Source of the DNA: Pteria penguin
Lineage: Eukaryota > Mollusca > Bivalvia > Pterioida > Pteriidae
Direction: 5' to 3'
DNA length: 64,000 bases
Assembly: GCA_035048485.1 (NCBI GenBank)
Contig: CM068583.1
Location: 29,137,841-29,201,840, forward strand
In this document: positions 12,901 through 24,359 of the stretch, piece by piece
Layout: each line of letters starts with the position of its first letter
Numbering within the stretch: the stretch's first letter is position 1
Program-made: the position numbers and the translations under genes
Notes under the pieces: generated by a model
The model's input: the letters and a program-made list of their open reading frames with translations, nothing else
Told to the model about the DNA's origin: nothing
Database searches by the model: none

Positions 12901-15900
12901 CTCTTATCTTTGGAACACCTCATTTTCATTCTCTGACATTTCAGAATCACTGTCTTCATTGCATTGAAATTCAACAATAGACCAACTTGACAATTCACTT
13001 CCCTTATCAGTGTTAGACTAACTTGACTCACATTCTAAATTTACAGAAAACTGAAATGAAGACTCACTCTCTACATCTACAGTAGACTGTTTTGAAGACT
13101 CACTCTCTACATTTACAGTAGACTGACTTGAAGACTTACTCTCTACATTTACAGTAGACTGACTTGAAGACTCACTCTCTACATTTACAGTAGACTGACT
13201 TGAAGACTTACTCTCTACATTTACAGTAGACTGACTTGAAGACTCACTCTCTACATTTACAGTAGACTGACTTGTAGACTCACTTTCTGCATTTACAGAA
13301 GACTGACTGACAGTAGATTGACTTGAAAACTGCGCCATTTGTAAATATGGGCATAGATGATCATGGTCATTATGGAGCTCTCAGTATTATGCTTGATACA
13401 ATTCAAACACCGAAGCTATCAAGATTTTTAAAAATACTGCATTCCAAACCCGATAATTTCTTCTTCTTTTTTTTTTTTTCTCACCAAACGGGCGAGTTCA
13501 GACGGAAATCCACTCGGCTGGAGGCATTTTCACTTGCCATTGACAAACGAGCAAGTGGGAATTTCAAGCCCTGGAAATGATGTTAGTTTGGCATTAAATA
13601 AAATGTAACAAAAGAACTGTTTAACAATGCTGAAATATTGACATGACAATAGCTGCAAATTAAAAGCCAAGATAGATGTACTGCTTACAAATGTTTGATA
13701 AAATGTGGCTGTTTTAAGGTACCACTATGTATGAGAATTCTGGGTAGCTGTAAGACAAAATCTTAGCTTTCTTTTAAAGATAATCATTGTATCAGACAAC
13801 ATCAGTGCTATATCTAATTGAAAGTCTTGATTTTCTTTGTATACACATCAGTGACAACAGACAGCATCATTGCCATCTCTGTGTTGGTTCCTCTCTTTAT
13901 GCTAGCCGCCATTGCTCTAGTTACAGTGTTAGTCATGTGGAGGAGAAGTGTCCAGCATGCCAAACTTCGCAGGTAAGTATCGACAAATTCTTGCAGTCAT
14001 TGAACTGCTTTTTAGTTAAATGAATAGTTTAAATTTGAACTTAATATGTAGGTATAACCACTTGATGTATGATTCATTTAGCAAAATTTTTTAAAGTTGT
14101 TGTTTAGCAAGGCACTTCTGAGCTTGTTTAAGTGGCATGCTGACAGTCAGTATTACTTTTCTTAAGTTTCCTGTTCTTTCTCATATCAGAGCCACAGGGA
14201 AGGTATACTGGTGTACTGCTGAAGGTTTCTGATTTTCTCTTCATAAGCAAGGTTACCTGAATACAAAGACTGGTTTATAATTTAAGACATGATCTCTTCT
14301 ATGACATCACTCTCATCATCCCATATATAATTCATCAACAACACTGTTATTATATACCCTCAATGCCATCTCCTTCTACGCCTCACAAACTCCCAGATTC
14401 ACCATATGGTGTTTACTTCAAAAGTTCTGAACTCTTAAAGAATATTGCTTGAAGTAACAAAGAAATAGTTCAATTGTACCAGTGTTACAGTGTAACTATC
14501 CTCTGTTACATGGTTGTTTGTTAAATATATTCTAGGGAAATTGCCATCTTGATCCTCTTAGTTTAATAGAATTATTAAGATTTTCTTAAATAATCACAAT
14601 AAATATTTTCAAGTTTACATTTGTATTTTTACAAGTTAATAGATACTCACCAATAAAATATTGTAAAGTTATGACTGAGTGAGCCGGCACTTTGCTTATG
14701 CCCCTTTTTGTAACAGCTGCATGTAATTACTTGATTTACATTTAATTTCACACATTTTGCCAGTATTATGAGACTGTGTTTCAAAATATTTGGTATTATC
14801 ATAGAAAGTGGGGAATAGATTGAACTTATAATGGATATAATTGAGTAAAAGTGAGAAAAATGTTTAATTGATCATATGTTAAACAAATTCTTTCTCTTTC
14901 TCAGTGTAAAATTTAAATCCCCTGAATTTCATTAGTAGTCCCTGCTAAAATGACATTTTGCTGATAACATAAAACTGGCTTTGAACATGTGAAAAATAAT
15001 TCAATTTTTGCAACTGGATAATTGCAAAATGTTACTATACACTCAATATTCCCTCTTTGGAGGTACTTTTAATTAAGATTCCCAATGAACACAAATTATA
15101 CAGGTTTACGGTGATATTTATCAGGTCAAACAGTTAGTTGAGATAATTATTGAATAGCATACCAATAATAAATGTAGTTTGCCTCATCTCAGAACAATTA
15201 TGGTAAAACCATGGGTAAGTCATCAAAAAAGCAAAGCAATGCTGTAGATCTTGAAGGATGTCACATTTTACTAATTCTATAGAAGGTAAATTGCAAGAAA
15301 CATCTGTAACTTGGTCAGTGAGAATGCAAACATGTTAATTTAAATAATCCTGAGGTAGTCTTAAACATTAGAAAATAAAAAAAAAACCAAACTTTCAAAT
15401 GGTTTTAAAATTAAATTGATATTTTAGTAGCAATATAAACTGATATTAAGGAAATCTGAATTCATTAAATAAATATTTAAAGTTTGTCTACAGTATCTTG
15501 AATAACATTGTACTCTGTTTCAACTTAGTCAAATGCACTATAAAACTAACTATGAATTTTCAAAATCGTATCAGTATAATTCTTGTACAAATATTGATAA
15601 ACAAATATCAACATTTCCTAATGTGCTTTTATGCATCAAATTGGTTAAAATCATACTGCTGCATACAAAGAATAAATACAAAACTTCGAAAAGAAATGGG
15701 AGAACCTGGTTAATATTGAATTATTTGATTTCAGTTTCATTGTTATCTTACATTCATGTTTGATAAGAGTTTGTATAGTATTTTTGTGTAGTTAATGCAT
15801 TACCACCAGAAACATATATCAGTGTTCGAAAAATCCCATTACCCGTTACCCGTGGTAAGTGAAAAATGAGATCGGGTAACCTAAAAGTTGTCCAGTTCTT

Positions 15901-17813
15901 ACCCGTTGGTAAGTAGATTATTGATAAAAACAAAATGTCATAAGTATAATTAATCATCCATAGATCCTCCGACGTAAGAAAATTTGGCATAAAAAGATCG
16001 TAAAATCGTCGATTGTTCGTAGTTAAATCAATATGGTCAAAGAAAGGTAATTAATGAGAGCCGTGATTGGCTGATGTGGTGTAGGGAGAGAGGGACTACT
16101 ATTTCAATGTATTAGGAGCTGTGATTGGATGAAATTATTTGATCTATGTATAAATAAAGATTGATTCTGCTGTAAAATCATGAATTTTTATCTCATTTCG
16201 CTAATGTAAAAATTTAATGCCCTAAAAAGGGGTAGTTGTTTACATTTGAATTTTGGCCAATTTTGGGGGGTATCCCCCTTCCAGCATGATTTTCTCGAAA
16301 TTAAGGTGGATAACCTATGGTAAACTGTTAAAATTCTGATAGAGGAGGGTCTGACAAACATTTTGATATGTGGATTATATATAGCTAAAATGTAGGATGT
16401 TGTGTAAATCTTGCTGGAAGTTCAGTAATTTAACATGGGACCCTATGGGAAATGGAATTACTATGCTTTGACCATATGTTTACCGAAAATCATAACCTCA
16501 CATTTAAACTACTATACTAGTTGGAAAAGCAAATCCGGACGGAAATGTTAATCCGGACGATCGGGAAAATCTTATTTGGTGAACAAATACTAGATAAACT
16601 GTTGTATACAGGATGAAAAAATGGGGTTTTTTCGATTTATAGTAAGGATTCATGAAAATGTCAGTAAGATAAAACAATAAACCAACGAAGGTGGACTCAT
16701 TCGAATTTTAATGTTAAGAAATGATTGTCGCCCGGTTGTATGCATTTGTGTGTAACAGTATTCACTTTCATAATCTTTGATTAAAACTTGAGAGGTTATA
16801 GCCTTGTTATGCTTTTCTTAAGTGAAATAAAGCAGTAATACAAACTTCTCACAATTTTTTCTTCGGGTAAGTAGATTTTGTCTGCGGGTAAGTGGATTTC
16901 AGTGAATCACTTACCCGTTGGTAAGTGCTTTTTCAAAAAAATTTTTCGAACACTGTATATGCAATATTTTTTATGTCTCCAGATCAATAAATCTGGGGCA
17001 TACTGTTTTTTGCCTGTCTGTCTGTTTGTTTGTCTGTCTGTCTGTTGGGAACTTTAACTTTTGCAATAACTTTTGAACCATGAGAAACAGAGACTTCATG
17101 TTGGTTTTATTTTGAAATTTTCATCATTACACGTTCTGCATTGTACTATATTGTTTTAGGTATGTTATATTGAAGTGTTATAACATAAATGTTTTAGTGT
17201 CTTTTAAGATTAACTTGTATTGTTTTGTGAATGTCGTATAAATGCACAATAATAGAAAAATCCAGATTTGAAATTGGATGATCACATATGTCAGTTTATT
17301 GCAGTTGACTTCCATTTACTCGTTTACAATAACTTGAATTTCCTGTTGATTCACACATCCTTTAAAGTCTGAATTCTGATTTTTTTTATTTAAATGTGCA
17401 TCCATAATTCGAACTTTACCTACCTGGAATAGTTTCACATAGTCCCTATCAGTTTAAGTTATTGATAGTTGACTGTGTGCAATATCTAGATTCCACTTAT
17501 TACTACATGCAGCAAAGAAATTATTAAGTAGTACCCAAATAGTCTGGATTAAATTAAAAATTAAAAACAAATGCAGCATGTTGTAGTAGTAGAAACTATT
17601 ACATTTACACTTAGAATGCTGTTAAAGACTTATATGTTTTGTATTGACAGTCAGAATTTAATGAACAATGGGGAAATTCCTGGAAGATCAACACCTCCTG
17701 TAGTATTCCAAAATGGAAATGTGAGCTTTGATGGCATTTCTGGTACATTGGATACAGAAATGCAACCAGACTTTTCAAATCTGCCAGGTTATGAAGAAAA
17801 TATTCGCTACTAA
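9835..17813 (+). CDS. Unrecognised type I single-pass membrane protein, 3' part of gene (five exons)
   Basis: I do not recognise this protein. Five exons (9835-9962, 10397-10537, 12108-12204, 13852-13972, 17651-17813) have AG acceptors, GT donors and phases that fit (1-0, 0-0, 0-1, 1-2, 2-stop). They give 215 residues with no internal stop. Residues 1-124 form an ectodomain fragment with cysteines at 3, 12, 31, 43 and 119. The odd number suggests a partner cysteine in missing upstream exons. Residues about 126-150 form one hydrophobic helix followed by WRR, which is a stop-transfer signal. The cytoplasmic tail is about 65 residues, rich in Asn, Pro and Gly, and ends in ENIRY. The signal peptide and start codon were not found and probably lie upstream, possibly outside the window. 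Every intron contains repeats or mobile DNA. A cell-surface or vesicle role is inference from topology only. Confidence 0.85.
10191..10440 (+). repeat. Tandem repeat (about 48-49 bp, five copies) of a 3' splice site plus exon start
   Basis: The unit tgttttcag, tgtaatgatcccca, tttcaagttagattcaag, ttattg recurs with its AG at 10249-10250, 10298-10299, 10347-10348 and 10395-10396. A fifth, most distal copy has AC in place of AG at 10202-10203. The last copy is the real exon boundary at 10397. The array therefore duplicates the intron end, the junction and the first 35 or so bases of the exon. Confidence 0.93.
10397..10537 (+). CDS. Membrane-protein gene, second visible exon
   Basis: Forty-seven codons in phase 0-0, beginning CNDPHFKLDWSY and ending KYTIE before donor gtgaga. 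The acceptor tgttttcag at 10388-10396 is the last of a tandem array. Upstream copies of the same acceptor plus exon start lead to stop codons, so only this one gives an open frame. Confidence 0.87.
11222..11505 (-). mobile_element. tRNA-derived V-type SINE
   Basis: On the minus strand, a tRNA-like head has an A box tggcctattgg (rev. comp. near 11485) and a perfect B box ggttcgagtcc (rev. comp. at 11440-11450). The body follows, then the conserved core around gtttaacgtcacacc and gaatatttca. The 3' end is a (TCAA)n-type tail at 11222-11236. A closely related copy lies at 50121-50396. This layout matches mollusc V-domain SINEs. It sits in intron 2 of the membrane-protein gene. Confidence 0.85.
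11735..11990 (-). mobile_element. Diverged second SINE copy of the same family
   Basis: Islands match the SINE at 11222-11505 in the same order: a degraded gtttaacgtcac core, tggtgacagcatctg at about 11800, cctcgagcagtgaggaatct at about 11850, and a gtgccattg...atgaca block. The tRNA-like head is not recognisable. It is much older than its neighbour. Confidence 0.65.
12108..12204 (+). CDS. Membrane-protein gene, third visible exon
   Basis: Acceptor gtttcag ends at 12107 and donor gtgagt starts at 12205. It has 32 codons plus one base: ADFIVENEL through DGNCVA. It carries the last ectodomain cysteine, just before the membrane helix. Confidence 0.85.
12673..13573. mobile_element. Non-autonomous hAT-like transposon carrying a minisatellite, in intron 3
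   Basis: Terminal inverted repeats CAGGGCTTGAAATT (12673-12686) and AATTTCAAGCCCTG (13560-13573) bound a 901-bp element. The flanks gaaat (12668-12672 and 13574-13578) form a 5-bp target duplication. The CAGGG ends suggest hAT; the 5-bp duplication is shorter than the usual 8 and recalls the hAT5 group. No transposase is present. Subterminal copies of ggagcctgtacc and its inverse lie at 12710-12745. The centre holds a 36-bp minisatellite. Confidence 0.85.
12944..13338 (-). repeat. 36-bp minisatellite with an open frame of Ser/Gln/Glu repeats
   Basis: About eight clear 36-bp units, plus decayed ones to the left, keep one frame open on the minus strand for 106 codons: M at 13338, then repeats of SSQSTVNVESES alternating Glu and Lys at one site. 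Because 36 is a multiple of three, an open frame is expected once one unit is open. It could be a remnant of a low-complexity N terminus of a transposon protein, or a chance frame. No splice or promoter context supports expression. Confidence 0.8.
13852..13972 (+). CDS. Membrane-protein gene, transmembrane exon
   Basis: Acceptor acatcag ends at 13851 and donor gtaagt starts at 13973. It encodes TTDSIIAISVLVPLF and continues hydrophobic to VMWRRS: a helix of about 24 residues closed by Trp-Arg-Arg, as expected for a type I stop-transfer segment. It ends in phase 2. Confidence 0.9.
15820..16955. mobile_element. Non-autonomous hAT-like transposon in intron 4
   Basis: Terminal inverted repeats CAGTGTTCGAAAAA (15820-15833) and TTTTTCGAACACTG (16942-16955) bound a 1136-bp element with flanking tatat on both sides as a possible 5-bp target duplication. 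Subterminal repeats of the type acccgttggtaagtg recur: near 15842-15870 and 15900-15917 at the left end, and at 16864-16930 at the right, in both orientations. That is typical of transposase-binding clusters. No transposase reading frame is visible. Confidence 0.85.
16987..17100 (+). repeat. Dispersed repeat end with CTGT microsatellite
   Basis: ctggggcatactgttttttg is followed by (CTGT/TTGT)n and then aactttaacttttgcaataac. I recall this arrangement as the start of a widespread bivalve repeat. It lies just to the right of the hAT-like element in intron 4. Confidence 0.5.
17651..17813 (+). CDS. Membrane-protein gene, last exon
   Basis: Acceptor tattgacag ends at 17650. The split Ser codon is completed, then 53 codons from QNLMNNGEIPGRS to GYEENIRY and TAA at 17811-17813. 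The tail has no recognised domain. Tyr residues near the C terminus could be phosphorylated, but that is speculation. Confidence 0.88.
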
Positions 17814-18350
17814 ATTCACTTCTCTGTTTAAAACAACGTGCAATACTCAGATGTTTTCTTTTACACAAGTTTGTTATCATGACAGGAGTTATGCATTCCA
17901 TACCTGTTTTTACATTTAAGTTGTTACTTAGCATATTCACAGCTTGTTAAAATGTATTTTAATGTTCTCAGAATCAATTTTATAATGGATCATAGTGTTT
18001 CATTATTGTATAATGTGTTCATCAATTTAATTATAATTTTTTTATGTGCAATCTCAGACTGAGCTTACCTGTGCTACAGTTGGGTGCAGTCATATTCTAA
18101 TATACTAGTACACTTCATGTTTACCATTTTGTCCAGAAAATCAGTCAGAAAGTTTTTTCAAATGCACTCGAATTTATTTGGCCTTTGTCTGCAAGAAATT
18201 TCCTTTCTAAATGCATTTGTCATATGATACTATGTTTACTTAACATGCATTCAGTGATAAACGCATTCATTGGATCCTGTTACAATGCATGCATTTTGAA
18301 TAAATTTAATTTCATGTATGTGTATTTAACCATTATTTCAAAATAAATCA
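17814..18350 (+). promoter_or_regulatory. Probable 3' UTR with two AATAAA polyadenylation signals
   Basis: No coding potential follows the stop. AATAAA occurs at 18299-18304 and 18342-18347, about 490 and 530 bases past the stop. Either would fit a normal 3' end, and the sequence alone cannot choose between them. Confidence 0.5.
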
Positions 18351-18739
18351 AAAAATGATTCAATGAACAGCACTCTTTATTAAATTTCTGTTTTAATTTA
18401 ATTTACTCTATTAGACATAAATAATTGCATATATACCTGGTGGTTTTGGAATTGTAGTTTTAATCTGCAAATAAATATTGGCATTCTCCACAAACTGGTC
18501 ATAAGAAAATTAGATAAAAGCACTCATAGTAGTATACAGAGGAAAATATTGGAAGAATCAAAAACATTAGTTTGCAAATATATATAGACAATTTAAGAAG
18601 TTGAAATGCCACCAATTACAAGAAAAGATAATGGGCAAGACTGCCAATAACTTTATATAAACAAATAGAATTGTTTTCTTATAGCTGTGCCAATTGCAAG
18701 TCATTGTGTTTGATGGATTATTGCTTTGTATTTAATTAG

Positions 18740-18902
18740 GGGATAAACGTACTGTGTTTGATTGTTTCTGACAGGTATACCGTGGTTATACTGTTAGAAA
18801 CAGAGTTTTCCTGGCAATGCTTGCGGAGCCAGGAAAACGGTGGTTTCCAACAGTATAACCACGGTACACCTGTTGGAAACAATCAGACAGAACATTTATC
18901 CC
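18740..18902. mobile_element. Foldback (long-hairpin) MITE, 163 bp
   Basis: The left arm runs from gggataaacgtactgtg through acaggtataccgtggttata to ttttcctggc. The right arm is its inverse, ending acatttatccc. The arms are about 75 bases each with a loop of about 12 (aatgcttgcgga). No obvious target duplication. A half copy lies at 24077-24152. Confidence 0.88.
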
Positions 18903-20270
18903 ATTCTGATTCACAGTAATACAAACATCGTTTTTTCTCTTTGAAATTGCCCCTAAATGCCTCATTGCTAGGGGACGGATAGGGAATAAAACAAAAAACG
19001 AAATACAGTGATAAAAAATAACCGATAATGCGTCATTTGAACTTCAGTCAGTCTCGTTATGGTCAAAGGAAACTATTTTCTTTGTATTCACAATTGAACT
19101 TGAAAAGTACTCATGAAGTTAACTTGAAGTGCACTAATTGTAAGGTTATGACTGCATCCAACTCTATTGTATTGGTGCAGAATCTATTTTCTCTCCATTA
19201 TTGAAAAATGTTCATGTTTTCAATTGTTTAAAATCTTAGAATTTCATGTATGATCACCATGTATTTTGTTTAGTTGTTATTTGTTACAGAAAACAAGTTG
19301 CAAAAGGATTAAAAATGGGTAGCTGATCCTGAAATACCTTCTGAAAACAAACACTTCCCACATTCCCTTCACATTTGTAGCATAAGGGAAATCTTGCTTT
19401 AAAATATATGTGTATTGATTTTGATTTATATTTTGCCTTTGAGAAAAGCCCATTATAGACAGACATGCTACATAGACCTCATCCATATCAATGATATGCA
19501 AAATGAACTGCATACTTTATATTCTGAGCTTTACCATGATTTTTTCTTGATTAATCAGGGTTTTAAAGTTTTGAGAACTGCCTCTTTTAAAGACAGACTA
19601 AATGTGCCTATGGAAATATGGCCCCAGCCACTAAGAAAATTCCTCATTCTCTTATAAGTTATAGTCATTATTTGAATATGCAAGTTGTTTGAATGTGTAT
19701 AAATTACATTTTAACACATATTTTATTGTTTACAACAATGAGATCTGGTCTTATTATGAAATTTTAAGTTATCCTTTAAGTATGATGTTATCTTATAAAT
19801 TATGACCATCGTCATATAGTGACTGCAATGTTCCTGGTGAAGCCAAACACAGCAATAAATCTATCTATCAGATATACACATTTCAATCTGACTTTTGTTC
19901 TTGACAGACCTCACTGTGTATAAACTATGATGTAACTACAGGAAGATTTATCTTCTCTGTACTCCTGTAGTACATGTCATGTCTTATGAAAGTCTTCAGA
20001 GGCTCTGTTAAATTGACAAAGTCTCGAGTGTTGAACAGATATTAAAAGACACAATACCCATCAATTTTTCTTTAAGTGAAAATTTATACAAGCAGAGTTA
20101 TAATATATTTGTCCTTCTTGTTTTGATTTATAATAACTTTAACATTATTTATGAAATTCCACAAACTTTTTTTTTATAGAAAAATTATCAAGTACTTCAT
20201 GTGTCAGACAACCCCGTGTGCATACATATTAAACTCATATTATTCTTTCTTTAACTGATTAATGAAGTTT
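18903..20270. other. Non-coding interval
   Basis: Only overlapping short frames near 19280-19660 with no recognisable domain or splice structure. I see no repeat of note. Confidence 0.45.
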
Positions 20271-20290
20271 GATATATATGTATATATATG

Positions 20291-20359
<69 letters not shown>
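20271..20359. repeat. (TA)n microsatellite
   Basis: Nearly pure TA dinucleotides, with a few ATG interruptions at its left end. Confidence 0.97.
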
Positions 20360-20362
<3 letters not shown>

Positions 20363-22924
20363 TTACAAATGTTGACAAATGATGTGAACAAATAATAGAT
20401 TCTTATGTTACAAACACTAGTACATATAGTCAAGAAGCCTTAGTGGCTATTGACTGCTTGAATTGTATCTTTGTTATCATTTAATCAAAGATTTTATACT
20501 ATAAATATTATTTTATAATCAGTATTACAAAACTCTTCCATGCATAAATTTCAAATGTGCCAATGACATTAATGGTAGCAGCTGTTGCAGCGAGAAGTTT
20601 CTTTTTGTACTTTTTCGAGTTATATTAAGTTGAATTAAGTATTTAAGATACCTGTTTCACAAAAAGTGTTCTTGTTTTGTGCAGTGATTTTCTTGGATTT
20701 TTTCAAATCAAAATGTCTCTTTTGGCATGAATGAAAACATTTGCGTCAGGCGAGATGTTTTTTATGTTATGCAACAAAGTTATTGATAATTTAAGGAACC
20801 AGATATGTTATGGTTCATTTGCATTTAAAAAAGAATTAATCACAAAATCACAAAAGTGATAATTTGATACAGCTACCACTTTTATTCTACTCAGAATGAC
20901 TTGTTTGTCATTATTCTATTTTTAGCATGCTTCAGATGAATATAAACTGAGATACAGCAATACCTCCAGTGTGTTCAGCATTGGTAACATTCACAGACAG
21001 TAGAGTCAAAGTATCTCTTGTCTGTAATGTTAATCATATTTGTGAGATATAATGACTATCATTTGGGAGGTAGCATTTTTATACTAGAATTGTATATATT
21101 GTATAGATCAATTCCTTTTATATTTATTTAACCCACCCAAAAAGTCTTTTTTGTGTAAATTGTAAAATAAAGGGTAAAATAAAAAAGAACATAACACCTT
21201 AAAATAAAAAAGAAAGTACAAATTCAAATTGCTTATTGTAATACAAGTTAACTACAATAATGTATTTTCATCATTGGATAATGATTGTTGTAGAAATGTA
21301 TCAAGTCATCGTATTTCTGTAATTTACCCTCAAGAGCTAAATGAGGCAGTCTTGTAGCACTCACCGACAACTGAGAATATCAAAATAGCAGCAAGTTGAG
21401 AAGGGGTAAATGTAGTTAAACATACCTGTATTTGAGACTAGAACGGAGTTAGCATCCTCTGTTTTTCATGAAATCAATTTTAAATACATGGTTATGAAAC
21501 AAAGCCATTAACCATATTTTTCAGGTACATTGTATATATGTATACTCAAAAATTATTTTTATATAAGTTGTTTTAAGAACTTTTGATTTAGATTTGTTTA
21601 ATTTTTAATTACATGGTTGTCCTTCAGATATCTAGTTTTATCATATTTACTTGATTATTTTAAAACAAATGTAAATTGAGACTGAGAAATAAGATGACAA
21701 GATAGATTGCATTTCAATATCAATTTGTTCAATAATTTCATCCCACCATTGATATGTTTGACTGATGTTTTGATAATTGTTGTATTATGACACAAACACA
21801 TTTCAGTTTTATAAATAATTTTAGATAATATACATGTATCTATCTTCTTTTGAACAGTTTAATGTAGGTTGTAAATCTAATATATGTGATGAGTTAACAT
21901 ACATACAAGTGTCTGGCAAATAAATGGCTTCCATTGTCAGGAGTTATCTTTCTTGCATTATGATTTAGGACTTTAAAAGTAATCAACACAACATATATTT
22001 TATTGATACTTTAATTGAAATAAAAATTTTAAGAACATTGTATAATAAGCACACTGTATTTGGAAGAATCTCAAGGTGATGTTTCATCTCTGCATAAAGT
22101 GAGAAAAAAAGAAGTAATTATTTAATTTGAAAGCAAATTTATTAGTTCACAAAATGTGAACAGTTTGAAAAAAATGTAGGATTATGTTGATTTTGAAAAT
22201 ATTGGTGTTTTATGTCAATATAACTTCTCTTTTTTTTGAAATTCTTGTAGAAAATAATGAACAAAAAAATTTATTAGTTTTCAAATGTAATGTTAAGATA
22301 AATGACATGAATATTTAAAAAGCAGTACTATGTATTGAACACCACTAATGTGGAAAAACATGTTATCAATTTGAAAAAGATTACCATATTAACTTGGTCA
22401 CTGAATTTTGATTTTGTGGTAGATTAAGATCTATATTTTGTGTGCATTTAATGAATATGGTTTTCTATGTTATTTAATCAGTTGTAAAATGCAGGAATTT
22501 GTTATCAATATTGTTAAGTAAATAGATGTATACAAGCATACCATTGTCTTATTGTGACCTTTGTGAGAGTTGCTTTTTTGTGGTCAAAAAAATTTTTTTT
22601 TTTTTGTAGTGGTTCAAATCCAGCTGTGGTCAAAATTTTTTTTTCATTTCTTTACACATCTAAATAAGTTTTTAGATGTTTCTCAACACTCAACATATGA
22701 CCAAGACTTGAAATCAGTCAACAAAAGGCCCCACCTAAAGAAAATGACTAACTTGTTGCCCTGAATGACTTCTTGCAGAGACAAAGGAAATGCTTAATAT
22801 CAAAATCACCTGAATGGATGTGCAAAAAAGTGTTGTTTTTTATTCTAGCCTGAAATAAAATTTGACATATTTTCAACATCTGTGTTGACTTAGTCACATT
22901 AATGCAAAAATAAATGAATTCTTC
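20360..22924. other. Non-coding A+T-rich interval
   Basis: No supported gene. Near 22580-22640 the words gtggtcaaa and poly-T recur locally. Nothing else stands out. Confidence 0.45.
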
Positions 22925-22990
22925 CTTCATGCATGACTGATAATATAGGTACTCAGGTGAGCGATATAGGCCCACTTGGGCCTCTTGTTT
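22925..22990 (+). repeat. End of a dispersed bivalve repeat (ggtgagcgatatagg type)
   Basis: tactcaggtgagcgatatag, then the palindrome ggcccacttgggcc and ctcttgttt, is a motif I recall at the end of a common bivalve repeat. Only the terminal part is recognisable here. Confidence 0.5.
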
Positions 22991-23117
22991 ATTGCCCAGT
23001 CTTTCTGTTTCTCCCCACCCTCTGTATGTAAAATACTTACAATTGTTGTCACACAAAGAGAATTTCTTCATGATGTCTTTACATAGCATATACAATGAGA
23101 TTATACAAGATTATAAG

Positions 23118-23195
23118 AACCATATTGCTCAGTGGTTAAGGTATAGGAATGTTTGGTATATGAACAGTAAGTCCTTGGTTGGAATTTTGCCAGTC
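23118..23195 (+). repeat. tRNA-like sequence (SINE head)
   Basis: A box ttgctcagtggttaagg is close to consensus. The B-box-like ggttggaattt is degraded. The cloverleaf cannot close properly, so this is a tRNA-derived repeat rather than a functional tRNA. Confidence 0.5.
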
Positions 23196-23519
23196 TTGTC
23201 CTTCTTCTATGAAACTTAGGTCTCATATATGGGTAGATGTTGGCATATAAATAACCTTCCTTGCTTTGGGAAGTTTTGTTGTATGGGTTGAAACTTGCCC
23301 AGCAAAATATCAAACATGTATCATTACTTTATAGGTGTAACTCCTAACAATAATTACTCAATCAATATTAAGTCATTATGGTAAGGAACAATTCATGATA
23401 TTTTTGCAATTTTATACTGATTCCATTAGAATCGCTAGAAGCAGCTACTTCTTTAATGATGGTAATATACCACAAATGTCGTGGCTCAGGTAATCATGCA
23501 TTGAAGAAAAGATGCATGA

Positions 23520-23940
23520 AATAACAAGAGCAACGCTAAGCTTAGCATCCCCTCGCGTGGCATAAAATTTAAATACACTTAAAATGTTGTAATTAATGTG
23601 TTGTCAAAAGTTTTATGCAAACTCCCTTTGGTACATTATTTCCAGCCCATTGTGACCTTGACCTTGAGAATTTGACCCTGAGACAAGGTCATGACACTTC
23701 CTTGAGATGTAAGCAACAATCATGTGTAATATAATTTATTGAAATCCATCAAGGCGCTAGAAATATATGGCCCGGATAAGTGTTTACCATTCCAGCGTAT
23801 TGTGACCTTGACCTTTAGAATTTGACCCTAAGACAAGGTCATGACACTTCCTTGAGATGTAAGCAACAATCATATGTAATATTATTGAAATCCATCAAGG
23901 CGTTAAAAAGTTATGGCCCGGACAAGCGAACACACACACG
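23520..23940 (+). repeat. Bivalve tandem repeat, two units of about 150 bp
   Basis: Units begin tgtgaccttgacctt at 23651 and 23801. Both continue through gacaaggtcatgacacttcc, aagcaacaatcat and ccatcaaggcg to atggcccgga. A leader with agcaacgctaagcttagcat at about 23530 precedes them. The family resembles the tandem repeat at 60270-60722. Confidence 0.85.
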
Positions 23941-23976
23941 TAAGTTTATTTCAGAGAATCACCAGGGATGTACTTG

Positions 23977-23978
<2 letters not shown>

Positions 23979-24061
<83 letters not shown>

Positions 24062-24065
24062 ATAT
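23979..24065. repeat. (TA)n microsatellite
   Basis: An uninterrupted TA run ending in tacatgtatata, directly beside the foldback half copy at 24077. Confidence 0.97.
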
Positions 24066-24076
24066 TGGGGGCGGGG

Positions 24077-24347
24077 GAGATAAACGTACTGTGTTTGATT
24101 GTTTCCGACAGGTATACCGTGGTTATACCGTTGGAAACAGAGTTTTCACGGCGACGCTTTCGTTTAAATGGTGAAAGGTAGAATGGTAAAACATGTAAAT
24201 CATCCTTGATATGGGACTTAAGATGAACGTTAAGAGCATTGAACGAAGTTATTACAGACAGGAGTTTTGATAGTTGGAGTCAGAGGCAATGTGGACAAAG
24301 TGTACAATGTAGTAATACATTGGAGGACGGTATACCGTGGTTATACA
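24077..24347 (+). mobile_element. Half foldback element plus an arm fragment
   Basis: 24077-24152 repeats the left arm of the element at 18740 (gataaacgtactgtgtttga through cggtataccgtggttata). The inverse arm is missing. A short direct arm piece, ggtataccgtggttatac, recurs at about 24329-24347. This is a broken or one-armed copy. Confidence 0.8.
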
Positions 24348-24359
24348 TTTCTGAACGCT

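Noticed and set aside
13018..13338. 106-residue SQ-rich protein as a cellular gene
   Set aside because: It lies wholly inside a transposon and consists of a 36-bp repeat whose length keeps any frame open.
20251..20433. Frame of alternating Ile and Tyr
   Set aside because: It is the translation of a TA microsatellite; the same holds for 23968-24174.
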